DNA of 18,401 nt from DATFPK01 sp035264885 (GTDB lineage Bacteria > Actinomycetota > Thermoleophilia > Solirubrobacterales > 70-9). Both the position numbers and the translations under genes were made by a program. The stretch lies in the NCBI GenBank assembly GCA_035264885.1, contig DATFPK010000080.1, positions 1-18,401 of the forward strand. The letters run 5' to 3'. Positions 1 to 5,998 of this stretch are shown here, piece after piece (position 1 is the stretch's first letter; every line of letters begins with the position of its first letter). The notes below the pieces were generated by a model, which saw only the letters and a list, made by a program, of their open reading frames with translations, made no database searches and was not told where the DNA came from.

Positions 1-819
1 GCCCGTCAGGTCAACGTGCCCCACGTGGTCGTCTTTCTCAACAAGGTGGACCAGGTCGACGACGACGAGCTGATCGAGCTGGTCGAGGAGGAGGTCCGCG
101 ACCTGCTCAAGGAGTACGAGTTCCCCGGCGACGACACCCCGATCATCAAGGGGTCGGCGCTGAAGGCGCTGGAGGGGGACGAGGACGCCAAGGCGGCGAT
201 CTTCGAGCTCGCCGACGCCCTCGACTCCTACATCCCCGAGCCCGAGCGCGACCTCGACAAGCCGTTCCTGATGCCGATCGAGGACATCTTCTCGATCACC
301 GGCCGCGGCACCGTAGCCACCGGCCGGGTCGAGCAGGGCGTCGTCAACACCGGCGAAGAGGTCGAGATCGTCGGCATCAAGGACACCACCAAGACCGTGG
401 TCACCGGGGTCGAGATGTTCCGCAAGATCCTCGACCAGGGGCAGGCCGGCGACAACATCGGCGCCCTCCTGCGCGGGACCAAGCGCGAGGAGATCGAGCG
501 CGGGCAGGTCCTCTGCAAGCCCGGGTCGATCACGCCCCACACCAAGTTCAAGGCCGAGGTGTACTGCCTGAAGAAGGAGGAGGGCGGCCGTCACACGCCG
601 TTCTTCTCGGGCTACCGCCCACAGTTCTACTTCCGGACGACCGACGTGACCGGCATCGCGAACCTCCCCGAGGGGACCGAGATGGTCATGCCGGGTGACA
701 ACATCGAGATGACGATCGAGCTGATCCAGCCGATCGCCATGGACCAGGGCCTCCGGTTCGCCATCCGCGAGGGTGGCCGCACCGTCGGCTCGGGGGTCGT
801 CTCGGAGATCATCGAGTAA
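1..819 (+). CDS. tuf: Elongation factor Tu, 3' part (5' end outside window)
   Basis: EF-Tu is the GTPase that delivers aminoacyl-tRNA to the ribosomal A site. The open frame runs from base 1 (translation begins ARQVNVPHVV) to a TAA, giving 273 codons. About 120 N-terminal residues, including the P-loop and switch regions, lie left of the window. The G4 motif NKVD (residues 14-17) and the G5 region GSALKALEG are visible, followed by the two beta-barrel domains and the canonical C-terminus (GGRTVGSGVVSEIIE). An internal ATG at 16 is only a codon within the gene. It is followed by a strong terminator-like palindrome and then rpsJ, the usual str-to-S10 order. I see no frameshift or missing motif. 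Identification is certain; only the start is missing. Confidence 0.98.
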   Translation, partial: ARQVNVPHVVVFLNKVDQVDDDELIELVEEEVRDLLKEYEFPGDDTPIIKGSALKALEGDEDAKAAIFELADALDSYIPEPERDLDKPFLMPIEDIFSITGRGTVATGRVEQGVVNTGEEVEIVGIKDTTKTVVTGVEMFRKILDQGQAGDNIGALLRGTKREEIERGQVLCKPGSITPHTKFKAEVYCLKKEEGGRHTPFFSGYRPQFYFRTTDVTGIANLPEGTEMVMPGDNIEMTIELIQPIAMDQGLRFAIREGGRTVGSGVVSEIIE

Positions 820-826
820 GACCCAC

Positions 827-852
827 AAAGGGCGGGCCGCGGCCCGCCCTTT
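827..852 (+). terminator. Perfect palindromic terminator after tuf
   Basis: A 26-bp perfect palindrome starts 7 nt after the tuf stop: AAAGGGCGGGCC, then GC at the centre, then the mirror arm ending CCCTTT. The RNA would fold into a very stable GC stem with a 4-nt loop, flanked by A and T runs, as expected of an intrinsic terminator or partial attenuator between str and S10. The T run is only three bases, so read-through into rpsJ is possible. The symmetry means it could also act on the opposite strand. Confidence 0.75.
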
Positions 853-898
853 CGCTGCCGGGGCACCGGCGGCACGACAACTGCAAGGACATACGACC

Positions 899-939
899 GG
901 GGCGGCGCCCCGCCCGAGACCTTTTGGGGCGGCGCCCCG
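899..939 (+). repeat. Two copies of a 14-bp GC hairpin in the tuf-rpsJ spacer
   Basis: GGGGCGGCGCCCCG occurs at 899-912 and again at 926-939, 27 nt apart. Each copy folds into a 5-bp GGGGC/GCCCC stem with a 3-nt loop. The sequence between them contains a CCTTTT run. The pair lies in the 158-nt spacer (820-977) that would be the S10 operon leader. It may be an attenuator, a second terminator or a small extragenic repeat. The sequence shows only the duplicated hairpin; any function is inference. I see no convincing -35/-10 promoter in this spacer. Confidence 0.6.
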
Positions 940-977
940 CTCGCACGAGAAAGACCAGGACAAGAGAAGACGCACCA

Positions 978-1298
978 GTGGCGGCGATTGCAGCCCAGAA
1001 GATCAGGATCCGGCTCAAGGCGTATGACCACGACGCCATAGACCGGGCTGCCCGCGAGATCGTCGAGACCGCGGAGCGCACCGGCGCCAGCGTCTCCGGG
1101 CCCGTGCCGCTGCCGACCGAGAAGAACGTCTACGTCGTGATCCGGTCGCCGTTCAAGGACAAGGACTCGCGCGAGCATTTCGAGATCCGCACGCACAAGC
1201 GGCTGATCGACATCCACCAGCCAACCCCGAAGACCGTGGACTCCCTGCAGCGCCTCGACTCGCTACCCGCCGGAGTGGACATTGAGATTCGTCTCTGA
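978..1298 (+). CDS. rpsJ: 30S ribosomal protein S10
   Basis: S10 is a 3'-domain 16S rRNA-binding protein that also serves as NusE in transcription antitermination. The GTG at 978 gives 106 residues (starting VAAIAAQKIRIRLKAYDH), close to the usual length of 102-105. A purine-rich AGAGAAG about 8 nt upstream supports it. An in-frame TTG at 924 would add an 18-residue Arg-rich leader and overlap a hairpin repeat, so I reject it. Conserved segments seen are LKAYDHDAIDRAAREIVETA, GPVPLPTEKNVYVV and the C-terminal HKRLIDIHQPTPKTVDSLQR block, ending in VDIEIRL. It is the first gene of the S10 operon, downstream of tuf. Confidence 0.97.
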   Translation: MAAIAAQKIRIRLKAYDHDAIDRAAREIVETAERTGASVSGPVPLPTEKNVYVVIRSPFKDKDSREHFEIRTHKRLIDIHQPTPKTVDSLQRLDSLPAGVDIEIRL

Positions 1299-1304
1299 AC
1301 AGCG

Positions 1305-1366
1305 GTCACCAGTCACCAGTCACCAGCCGCGCGCAGTCATGGGCGGCGTGTTGGCGACCGGCGACC
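1305..1366 (+). repeat. Tandem heptamer repeats in the rpsJ-rplC spacer
   Basis: GTCACCA is repeated three times head to tail at 1305-1325. GGCGACC is repeated twice at 1353-1366. The second set is roughly the reverse complement of the first: 1304-1317 against 1353-1366 matches at 11 of 14 positions, with A-C mismatches. The 87-nt spacer could therefore form an imperfect hairpin ahead of rplC. It may equally be slippage-generated simple repeats. No promoter is evident here. Confidence 0.5.
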
Positions 1367-1385
1367 GGCGGCGGGCGACTTGAAC

Positions 1386-2039
1386 ATGGCCGCGATCATC
1401 GGCAAGAAGCTCGGCATGACGCAGGTCTTCCGCGAGGACGGGACGGTCGTCCCGGTCACGGTTGTCGAGGCCGGACCCTGCAAGGTCACGGCGATCCGCA
1501 AGTCCGACCGCGACGGCTACGAGGCCGTCCAGCTCGGCTACGGCGAGGTCCGCAAGTCGAAGCTGACCAAGGCGGAGCTCGGACACCTGGCGAAGGCGGG
1601 CGCCGGCCCGCTCAAGCACCTCGCCGAGTTCCGCGACGCGGACGTGTCGGCCGCCGAGGGCGAGGACGAGGACGGCGGCGAAGGGCCGAAGGTCGGCGAC
1701 GACGTCACGGTGGCGGCCTTTCAGCCGGGCGAGAAGGTCAAGGTCTCGGGCACCTCGATCGGCAAGGGCTTCCAGGGCGGGATCAAGCGCCACAACTTCA
1801 GCCGCGGCCCGGTGACCCACGGCTCCCACAACGTGCGCGCGCCGGGGTCGATCGGCGCCAGCGCCTTCCCAGCCCGGGTCTTCAAGGGCATGCGGATGCC
1901 GGGCCGGATGGGCGGCAAGAGGGTCACGCAGCGCGGCCTCGAGGTCGCCGACGTGGACGCCGAGCGCAACCTCCTCCTGATCAAGGGTTCTGTACCGGGC
2001 TCGCGCAACGCGATCGTCGAGGTGCGGACCGATGGCTAA
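1386..2039 (+). CDS. rplC: 50S ribosomal protein L3
   Basis: L3 binds 23S rRNA early in assembly, and its loop reaches toward the peptidyl transferase centre. From ATG 1386 it has 217 residues, starting MAAIIGKKLGMTQVF, the family N-terminus. A TTG two codons upstream (1380) is a less likely start. The conserved core (GIKRHNFSRGPVTHGSHNVR, then PGRMGGKRVTQRGLEV) is intact. An acidic low-complexity insertion (EGEDEDGGEGPKVGDD, about residues 84-100) sits between the two halves of the fold, where many bacterial L3 proteins have a variable loop. The stop overlaps the start of rplD by 8 nt, so the two are probably translationally coupled. Confidence 0.97.
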   Translation: MAAIIGKKLGMTQVFREDGTVVPVTVVEAGPCKVTAIRKSDRDGYEAVQLGYGEVRKSKLTKAELGHLAKAGAGPLKHLAEFRDADVSAAEGEDEDGGEGPKVGDDVTVAAFQPGEKVKVSGTSIGKGFQGGIKRHNFSRGPVTHGSHNVRAPGSIGASAFPARVFKGMRMPGRMGGKRVTQRGLEVADVDAERNLLLIKGSVPGSRNAIVEVRTDG

Positions 2040-2640
2040 GGCGGCCGTGCTCGGCAAGACCACCAAGACCGACCTGCCGGAGCTGTTCGGCGAGCCGTTT
2101 CACCAGTCGCTCGTCCACGAGGCGGCGCGGGCGGACCTGGCGGCGCGCCGCCGGGGCACCGCCTCGACCCGCACCCGCGGGGAGATCTCGATGACGACCG
2201 CCAAGGCCTGGCGGCAAAAGGGCACCGGTCGCGCCCGGGTCGGCGCGATGAGCGTGCCGCACCGGACCGGCGGCGGTGTCGCCTTCGGCCCGAAGCCGCG
2301 GCACTACACGGTCAAGGTGAACCGCAAGGCCCGGCGCCGGGCGATGCGGGCCGCGCTCGCGGTCCACGCCGAGCGCGGCAGCATCGCTGTGCTCGACGGG
2401 TCGGACTTCGACACCCCCTCGACCAAGCAGGCCGCGCAGGCACTCGAGAAATGGGGCGGCCGTGGCCCGGTCCTCGTCGTCCTCGCGCTCGAGGAGACCG
2501 GCGCCGTGAAGAGCTTTCGCAACATCGACTTGCTCAGGGTCGCCGAGGTCAGCCGCATCGGGGTCGCCGACGTAATCGGCGCCGGGTCGCTCGTCCTGTC
2601 CAAGGAGGCCCTCGCGAAGCTCGAGGAGAGGCTCGGCTGA
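2032..2640 (+). CDS. rplD: 50S ribosomal protein L4
   Basis: L4 is a primary 23S-binding protein whose long loop lines the peptide exit tunnel. In E. coli it also represses its own operon. The 202-residue protein starts at an ATG inside the end of rplC (8-nt overlap). The extended tunnel loop is seen at about residues 50-91 (GEISMTTAKAWRQKGTGRAR, then VPHRTGGGVAFGPKPRHY). The C-terminal domain includes RNIDLLRVAEVS and ends VLSKEALAKLEERLG. Its stop overlaps the rplW start by one base (TGATG). Length and motifs are normal. Whether it autoregulates here cannot be told from the sequence. Confidence 0.97.
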   Translation: MAKAAVLGKTTKTDLPELFGEPFHQSLVHEAARADLAARRRGTASTRTRGEISMTTAKAWRQKGTGRARVGAMSVPHRTGGGVAFGPKPRHYTVKVNRKARRRAMRAALAVHAERGSIAVLDGSDFDTPSTKQAAQALEKWGGRGPVLVVLALEETGAVKSFRNIDLLRVAEVSRIGVADVIGAGSLVLSKEALAKLEERLG

Positions 2641-2936
2641 TGGACCCGCGCAACGTGATCATCAGGCCCGTCATCTCGGAGAAGAGCTACGCCCTGATCG
2701 CCGAGGGCAAGTACACGTTCCGGGTCGACGACCGCGCCCACAAGACCCAGATCGCGCAGGCGGTCGAGGAGGTCTTCGGCGTGACGGTGGCCGGCGTCCG
2801 GACCGCCAAGGTCCGCTCGAAGCCGAAGCGCCGCGGGCTCCAGAAGGGGAAAACGCGGTCCTGGAAGAAGGCGGTCGTCCAGCTCGCCGCCGGCGACCGG
2901 ATCGAGCTGTTCGAGGGCGCCGCGGCCGAGGGCTGA
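2640..2936 (+). CDS. rplW: 50S ribosomal protein L23
   Basis: L23 sits at the exit of the peptide tunnel and is the docking site for trigger factor and SRP. ATG 2640 overlaps the rplD stop (TGATG). The product is 98 residues, normal for the family. It starts MDPRNVIIRPVISEKSYALI and contains KYTFRVDDRAHKTQIAQAVE, then VRTAKVRSKPKRRG and GKTRSWKKAVVQLAAGDRIE. A longer frame upstream in the same register is only read-through of the rplD region. The next gap (2937-2970) holds a tandem 8-mer and leads to rplB. Confidence 0.97.
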   Translation: MDPRNVIIRPVISEKSYALIAEGKYTFRVDDRAHKTQIAQAVEEVFGVTVAGVRTAKVRSKPKRRGLQKGKTRSWKKAVVQLAAGDRIELFEGAAAEG

Positions 2937-2946
2937 CGCCCTAGTA

Positions 2947-2962
2947 ACGAGCAAACGAGCAA
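2947..2962 (+). repeat. Tandem ACGAGCAA in the rplW-rplB gap
   Basis: ACGAGCAA occurs twice head to tail and is followed by ACGAAACCG just before the rplB ATG. The gap is unusually A-rich for this window. The repeat may simply provide an unstructured ribosome-landing site; no clear GGAG is present. Confidence 0.35.
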
Positions 2963-2970
2963 CGAAACCG

Positions 2971-3813
2971 ATGCCCAACCGCAAGACAAAGCCAACGTCT
3001 CCGGGCCGCCGCTTCGCGACGTACCCGCTGCGCGAGCAGGTCACGGCCGACGCGCCGGAGCGCAAGCTCACCGAGGGCCTGCGCAAGACCGGTGGCCGCA
3101 ACACCGGCGGCCGGGTCACCGCCCGTCACCGTGGCGGCGGCGCCCGGCGGCGCTACCGCCAGATCGACTTCAAGCGCCGCAAGGACGGCGTGCCGGCGAA
3201 GGTCGCGACGATCGAGTACGACCCGAACCGGAGCTGCTACATCGCGCTGGTCCACTACGCAGACGGCGCCAAGAGCTACATCCTCGCGCCACAGCAGATC
3301 AAGGTCGGCGACGTCGTCCAGTCCGGTCCCGGCGCCGACATCCGCGCCGGCAACTCGCTGGCGCTGCGCGACATGCCGACCGGGACCGTCGTCCACAGCG
3401 TCGAGATGGTGCCGGGTCAGGGCGGCAAGCTCGGCCGGGCCGCCGGGACCGCGATCCAGGTCGCCGCGAAGGAGGGCGACTACGTGACCCTGCGGCTGCC
3501 GTCCTCGGAGATGCGGATGGTCCGGGCCGAATGCCGCGCCACGGTCGGCTCGCTCTCGAACCCCGAGCACCAGAACGTCAAGATCGGCAAGGCCGGGCGT
3601 AACCGCCACAAGGGCAAGCGCCCCCAGACCCGCGGCGTGGCGATGAACCCGGTCGACCATCCACACGGCGGCGGCGAGGCACACCACACGCCCGGCGGCC
3701 ACCCCGTGACCCCCTGGGGCAAGCCGACCCTCGGCTACCGGACCCGCAAGAAGGGCAAGGCTTCCGACCGATACATCGTGCGCGGCCGCCGTCGCGGGAA
3801 GAAGAAGAGGTAG
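2971..3813 (+). CDS. rplB: 50S ribosomal protein L2
   Basis: L2 binds 23S rRNA domain IV and is needed for subunit association and peptidyl transferase activity. ATG 2971 gives 280 residues against the usual 273-280. It begins MPNRKTKPTSPGRRF. The RNA-binding domain (KTGGRNTGGRVTARHRGGG) and the C-terminal signature VDHPHGGGEAHH (residues 228-239) are intact. The latter contains the conserved histidine region linked to peptidyl transfer. It ends in a basic GRRRGKKKR tail. The family core carries no odd insertion. rpsS follows after 5 nt. Confidence 0.98.
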   Translation: MPNRKTKPTSPGRRFATYPLREQVTADAPERKLTEGLRKTGGRNTGGRVTARHRGGGARRRYRQIDFKRRKDGVPAKVATIEYDPNRSCYIALVHYADGAKSYILAPQQIKVGDVVQSGPGADIRAGNSLALRDMPTGTVVHSVEMVPGQGGKLGRAAGTAIQVAAKEGDYVTLRLPSSEMRMVRAECRATVGSLSNPEHQNVKIGKAGRNRHKGKRPQTRGVAMNPVDHPHGGGEAHHTPGGHPVTPWGKPTLGYRTRKKGKASDRYIVRGRRRGKKKR

Positions 3814-3818
3814 CGGCG

Positions 3819-4082
3819 ATGGGTCGATCGACAAAGAAGGGGCCGTTCGTCGAGGAGCGCCTGATCCGGCGGATCGAGGCGATGAACGAGTCCGGGCAGA
3901 AGCAGATGGTCAAGACCTGGTCGCGGCACTCGACGATCTTCCCGGAGATGGTCGGGCACACGATCGCCGTCCACGACGGCCGCAAGCACGTGCCGGTGTT
4001 CATCTCCGAGTCGATGGTCGGCCACAAGCTCGGCGAGTTCGCGCCGACCAGGACCTTCCGATCCCACTCCCGAGGCGGCTAG
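3819..4082 (+). CDS. rpsS: 30S ribosomal protein S19
   Basis: S19 binds the 16S 3' domain with S13 in the head of the small subunit. The 87-residue protein starts MGRSTKKGPFVEERLIRRIE. It contains KTWSRHSTIFPEMVGHTIAV, HDGRKHVPVFISESMVGHKL and the terminal GEFAPTRTFRSHSRGG, all canonical. An AGAAGAGG purine run ending just before the rplB stop can serve as ribosome binding site. Only two bases separate its stop from the rplV start. Confidence 0.98.
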   Translation: MGRSTKKGPFVEERLIRRIEAMNESGQKQMVKTWSRHSTIFPEMVGHTIAVHDGRKHVPVFISESMVGHKLGEFAPTRTFRSHSRGG

Positions 4083-4084
4083 CG

Positions 4085-4627
4085 ATGGCCGAGGAGAAGA
4101 AGACGACCGGGGCGAAGGAAAAGAGCGGCGCGAAAAAGCCGGCTCGCAGGCCCGCGGCGAAGAAGACCGACTCGGGCGCCAGGAAGCCGGCTTCGAAGAA
4201 GAGCCAGCCGGCCACCAAGAAGGCCGCCTCGAAGAGGGCCGAGTCGAAGCCGAAGAGCCGCGCCAAGCCGGAAGCTCCGGCCCTGCCCGTAGTGCGGGCG
4301 AGCGCCCGCTACGTCCGGGTGGCTCCCAGGAAGGCTCGCCTGGTCGCCGACCAGGTCCGCGGAATGCAGATCGAGAGGGCCCGGGCGCTGCTCGCCTTCT
4401 CGCCACGCAATGCCGCGCGCGACATCCAGAAGCTGATCGAGTCGGCCGCCTCGAACGCCGAGAACAACCACGACCTGGTCGCCGACGAGATGCGGGTGGC
4501 CGAGATCACCGTCGACGAGGGCCCGACGCTGCGCCGCTATCGCCCTCGCGCCCTCGGCCGCGCGACCCGGATCAACAAGCGAACGAGCCACATCTCGGTC
4601 GCCCTGAGCCCCGAGGAGGGCCGCTGA
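4085..4627 (+). CDS. rplV: 50S ribosomal protein L22 with long basic N-terminal extension
   Basis: L22 binds all domains of 23S rRNA, and its beta hairpin lines the exit tunnel. The predicted protein has 180 residues against the usual 110-120. The core lies at about residues 69-180 (VVRASARYVRVAPRKARLVA, then SAASNAENNHDL, ending RINKRTSHISVALSPEEGR). Residues 1-68 are a low-complexity Lys/Ala/Pro/Ser region (AKKPARRPAAKK, PATKKAASKRAESKPKSRAK), resembling H1-like or SPKK-type nucleic-acid-binding tails. ATG 4085 directly follows rpsS with a 2-nt gap. No internal ATG or GTG nearer the core is obviously better placed, so the extension is probably translated. The stop overlaps rpsC by one base (TGATG). 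Confidence 0.95.
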   Translation: MAEEKKTTGAKEKSGAKKPARRPAAKKTDSGARKPASKKSQPATKKAASKRAESKPKSRAKPEAPALPVVRASARYVRVAPRKARLVADQVRGMQIERARALLAFSPRNAARDIQKLIESAASNAENNHDLVADEMRVAEITVDEGPTLRRYRPRALGRATRINKRTSHISVALSPEEGR

Positions 4628-5367
4628 TGGGACAGAAGATCCACCCCGAGGGGTTCCGGGTCGGCTACATCCACGACTGGAAGTCCAACTGGTTCAACGA
4701 GCGCGACTTCGCCGACGTCCTGCTCGAGGACCTGGCGATCCGCGACCACATCGAGGGCAAGCTCGCCCACGCCGGCCTCTCGGACATCACGATCGAGCGT
4801 CGCGGCGAGATCTCGGTCGACATCCACACGGCTCGTCCCGGGATCGTGATCGGCAAGTCGGGCAGCGAGGTCGACGCCCTCCGCAAGGACCTCCACAAGC
4901 TGACCGGGAAGCCGGTCAAGGTCAACATCCGCGAGGTCAAGCGCCCCGAGCTCGACGCCAAGCTCGTCGCCCAGTCGATCGCCGAGCAGCTGCAGAACCG
5001 GGTCGCCTTCCGCCGGGCGATGAAACGGGCGCTGACCTCGGCGATGCGCTCTGGCGCGAAGGGCGTCCGGGTCCAGGTCTCCGGCCGTCTCGGCGGGGCC
5101 GAGATGGCCCGCACCGAGGGCTATTCCGACGGCCGGGTGCCGCTCCACACGCTCCGGGCCGACATCGACTACGGGTTCTTCGAGGCGCGCACCACGACCG
5201 GCCGGATCGGCGTCAAGTGCTGGATCAACAAGGGCGAGGTGATGCCCGAGGGCTTCCGCTCCGACCGCATGTCCGACGGCGACTCGCCCGGCGGACCCGG
5301 CGGACCCGGCGGCGGCCGGCCGCCCAGGGGCGGCGGCCGCGGCGGCCCGCGCGGAGGTGGGCGCTGA
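4627..5367 (+). CDS. rpsC: 30S ribosomal protein S3 with Gly/Arg-rich C-terminal tail
   Basis: S3 sits in the 30S head at the mRNA entry channel and contributes to helicase activity. It starts MGQKIHPEGFRVGYIHDWKS, and TGATG links it to rplV. The KH-domain signature GIVIGKSGSEVDAL lies near residues 71-84. The C-terminal S3 domain (SGRLGGAEMARTEGYSDGRV, then RTTTGRIGVKCWI) is complete. Beyond about residue 208 there is a tail of about 39 residues ending in repeated GGP, PRGGG and GRGG units, an RGG-like disordered RNA-binding character. Total length is 246; bacterial S3 is commonly about 210-270. The stop overlaps rplP by one base. Confidence 0.97.
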   Translation: MGQKIHPEGFRVGYIHDWKSNWFNERDFADVLLEDLAIRDHIEGKLAHAGLSDITIERRGEISVDIHTARPGIVIGKSGSEVDALRKDLHKLTGKPVKVNIREVKRPELDAKLVAQSIAEQLQNRVAFRRAMKRALTSAMRSGAKGVRVQVSGRLGGAEMARTEGYSDGRVPLHTLRADIDYGFFEARTTTGRIGVKCWINKGEVMPEGFRSDRMSDGDSPGGPGGPGGGRPPRGGGRGGPRGGGR

Positions 5368-5786
5368 TGCTGATGCCGAAGCGGGTCAAGCACCGCAAGG
5401 TCATGCGCGGCAGGCGCCGCGGCAACACCAAGGGCGGCAGCACCGTCGCCTTCGGCGAGTACGGCCTGAAGTCGCTCGAGCGCGGCTGGATCACCAATCG
5501 CCAGATCGAGGCCGCGCGGGTGGCGATGACCCGAAAGATCAAGCGGGGTGGGAAGGTCTGGATCAACGTCTTCCCGGACAAGCCCTACACGAAGAAGCCC
5601 GCGGAGACCCGAATGGGCTCGGGCAAGGGCAACCCGGAGGGCTGGGTGGCCGTCGTCAAGCCGGGCCGCGTGATGTTCGAGCTGGCCGGCGTGCCCGAGG
5701 ACCTCGCTCGTGAGGCGATGCGGCTCGCGGGTCACAAGTTGCCGGTCAAGACCAGGTTCGTGAGCCGCGAGGGAGCCACCGAGTGA
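5367..5786 (+). CDS. rplP: 50S ribosomal protein L16
   Basis: L16 organises the A-site tRNA-binding region of 23S rRNA. ATG 5367 (TGATG with rpsC) gives 139 residues starting MLMPKRVKHRKVMRGRRRG, the family N-terminus. A second ATG at 5373 would remove two residues and fits the family less well. Conserved parts include GNTKGGSTVAFGEYGLKSLE, ITNRQIEAARVAMTRKIKRG, WINVFPDKPYTKKPAETRMG and GKGNPEGWVAVVKPGRVMFE. It ends LPVKTRFVSREGATE. The stop overlaps rpmC in a GTGA arrangement. Confidence 0.98.
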   Translation: MLMPKRVKHRKVMRGRRRGNTKGGSTVAFGEYGLKSLERGWITNRQIEAARVAMTRKIKRGGKVWINVFPDKPYTKKPAETRMGSGKGNPEGWVAVVKPGRVMFELAGVPEDLAREAMRLAGHKLPVKTRFVSREGATE

Positions 5787-5998
5787 AGCCTGCGGAGGCC
5801 CATAATCTGAAGGACGCGGACCTTGTCTCGCGCCTGCGCGACGCCAAGGAGGAAGCGTTCAACCTGCGCTTCCGCCACGCGACCGGAGAGCTCGAGAACA
5901 CCGCTCGGCTGGGTGAGGCCCGGCGCGACGTCGCCCGCCTGCTGACGATCGCGAGGCAGCGGGGGATCGACGTGGACAGGGAGTTGACGCGTGAGTGA
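5783..5998 (+). CDS. rpmC: 50S ribosomal protein L29
   Basis: L29 is a small two-helix protein next to L23 at the tunnel exit. It starts with GTG at 5783, overlapping the rplP stop (GTGA), and has 71 residues. The family pattern is clear: LKDADLVSRLRDAKEEAFNL, RFRHATGELENTARLGEARR, then DVARLLTIARQRGID. The stop overlaps the rpsQ ATG by one base. Length and charge are normal. Confidence 0.96.
   Translation: MKPAEAHNLKDADLVSRLRDAKEEAFNLRFRHATGELENTARLGEARRDVARLLTIARQRGIDVDRELTRE

Noticed and set aside
924..977. A TTG start that would extend S10 by 18 residues
   Set aside because: The added residues are Arg-rich, overlap the second GC hairpin, and have no counterpart in the S10 family. GTG 978 has a better ribosome site and gives normal length.
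4085..4288. Possible separate small basic protein gene fused in front of L22
   Set aside because: There is no stop, no second start with a ribosome site, and no gap. It is simplest as an L22 extension.
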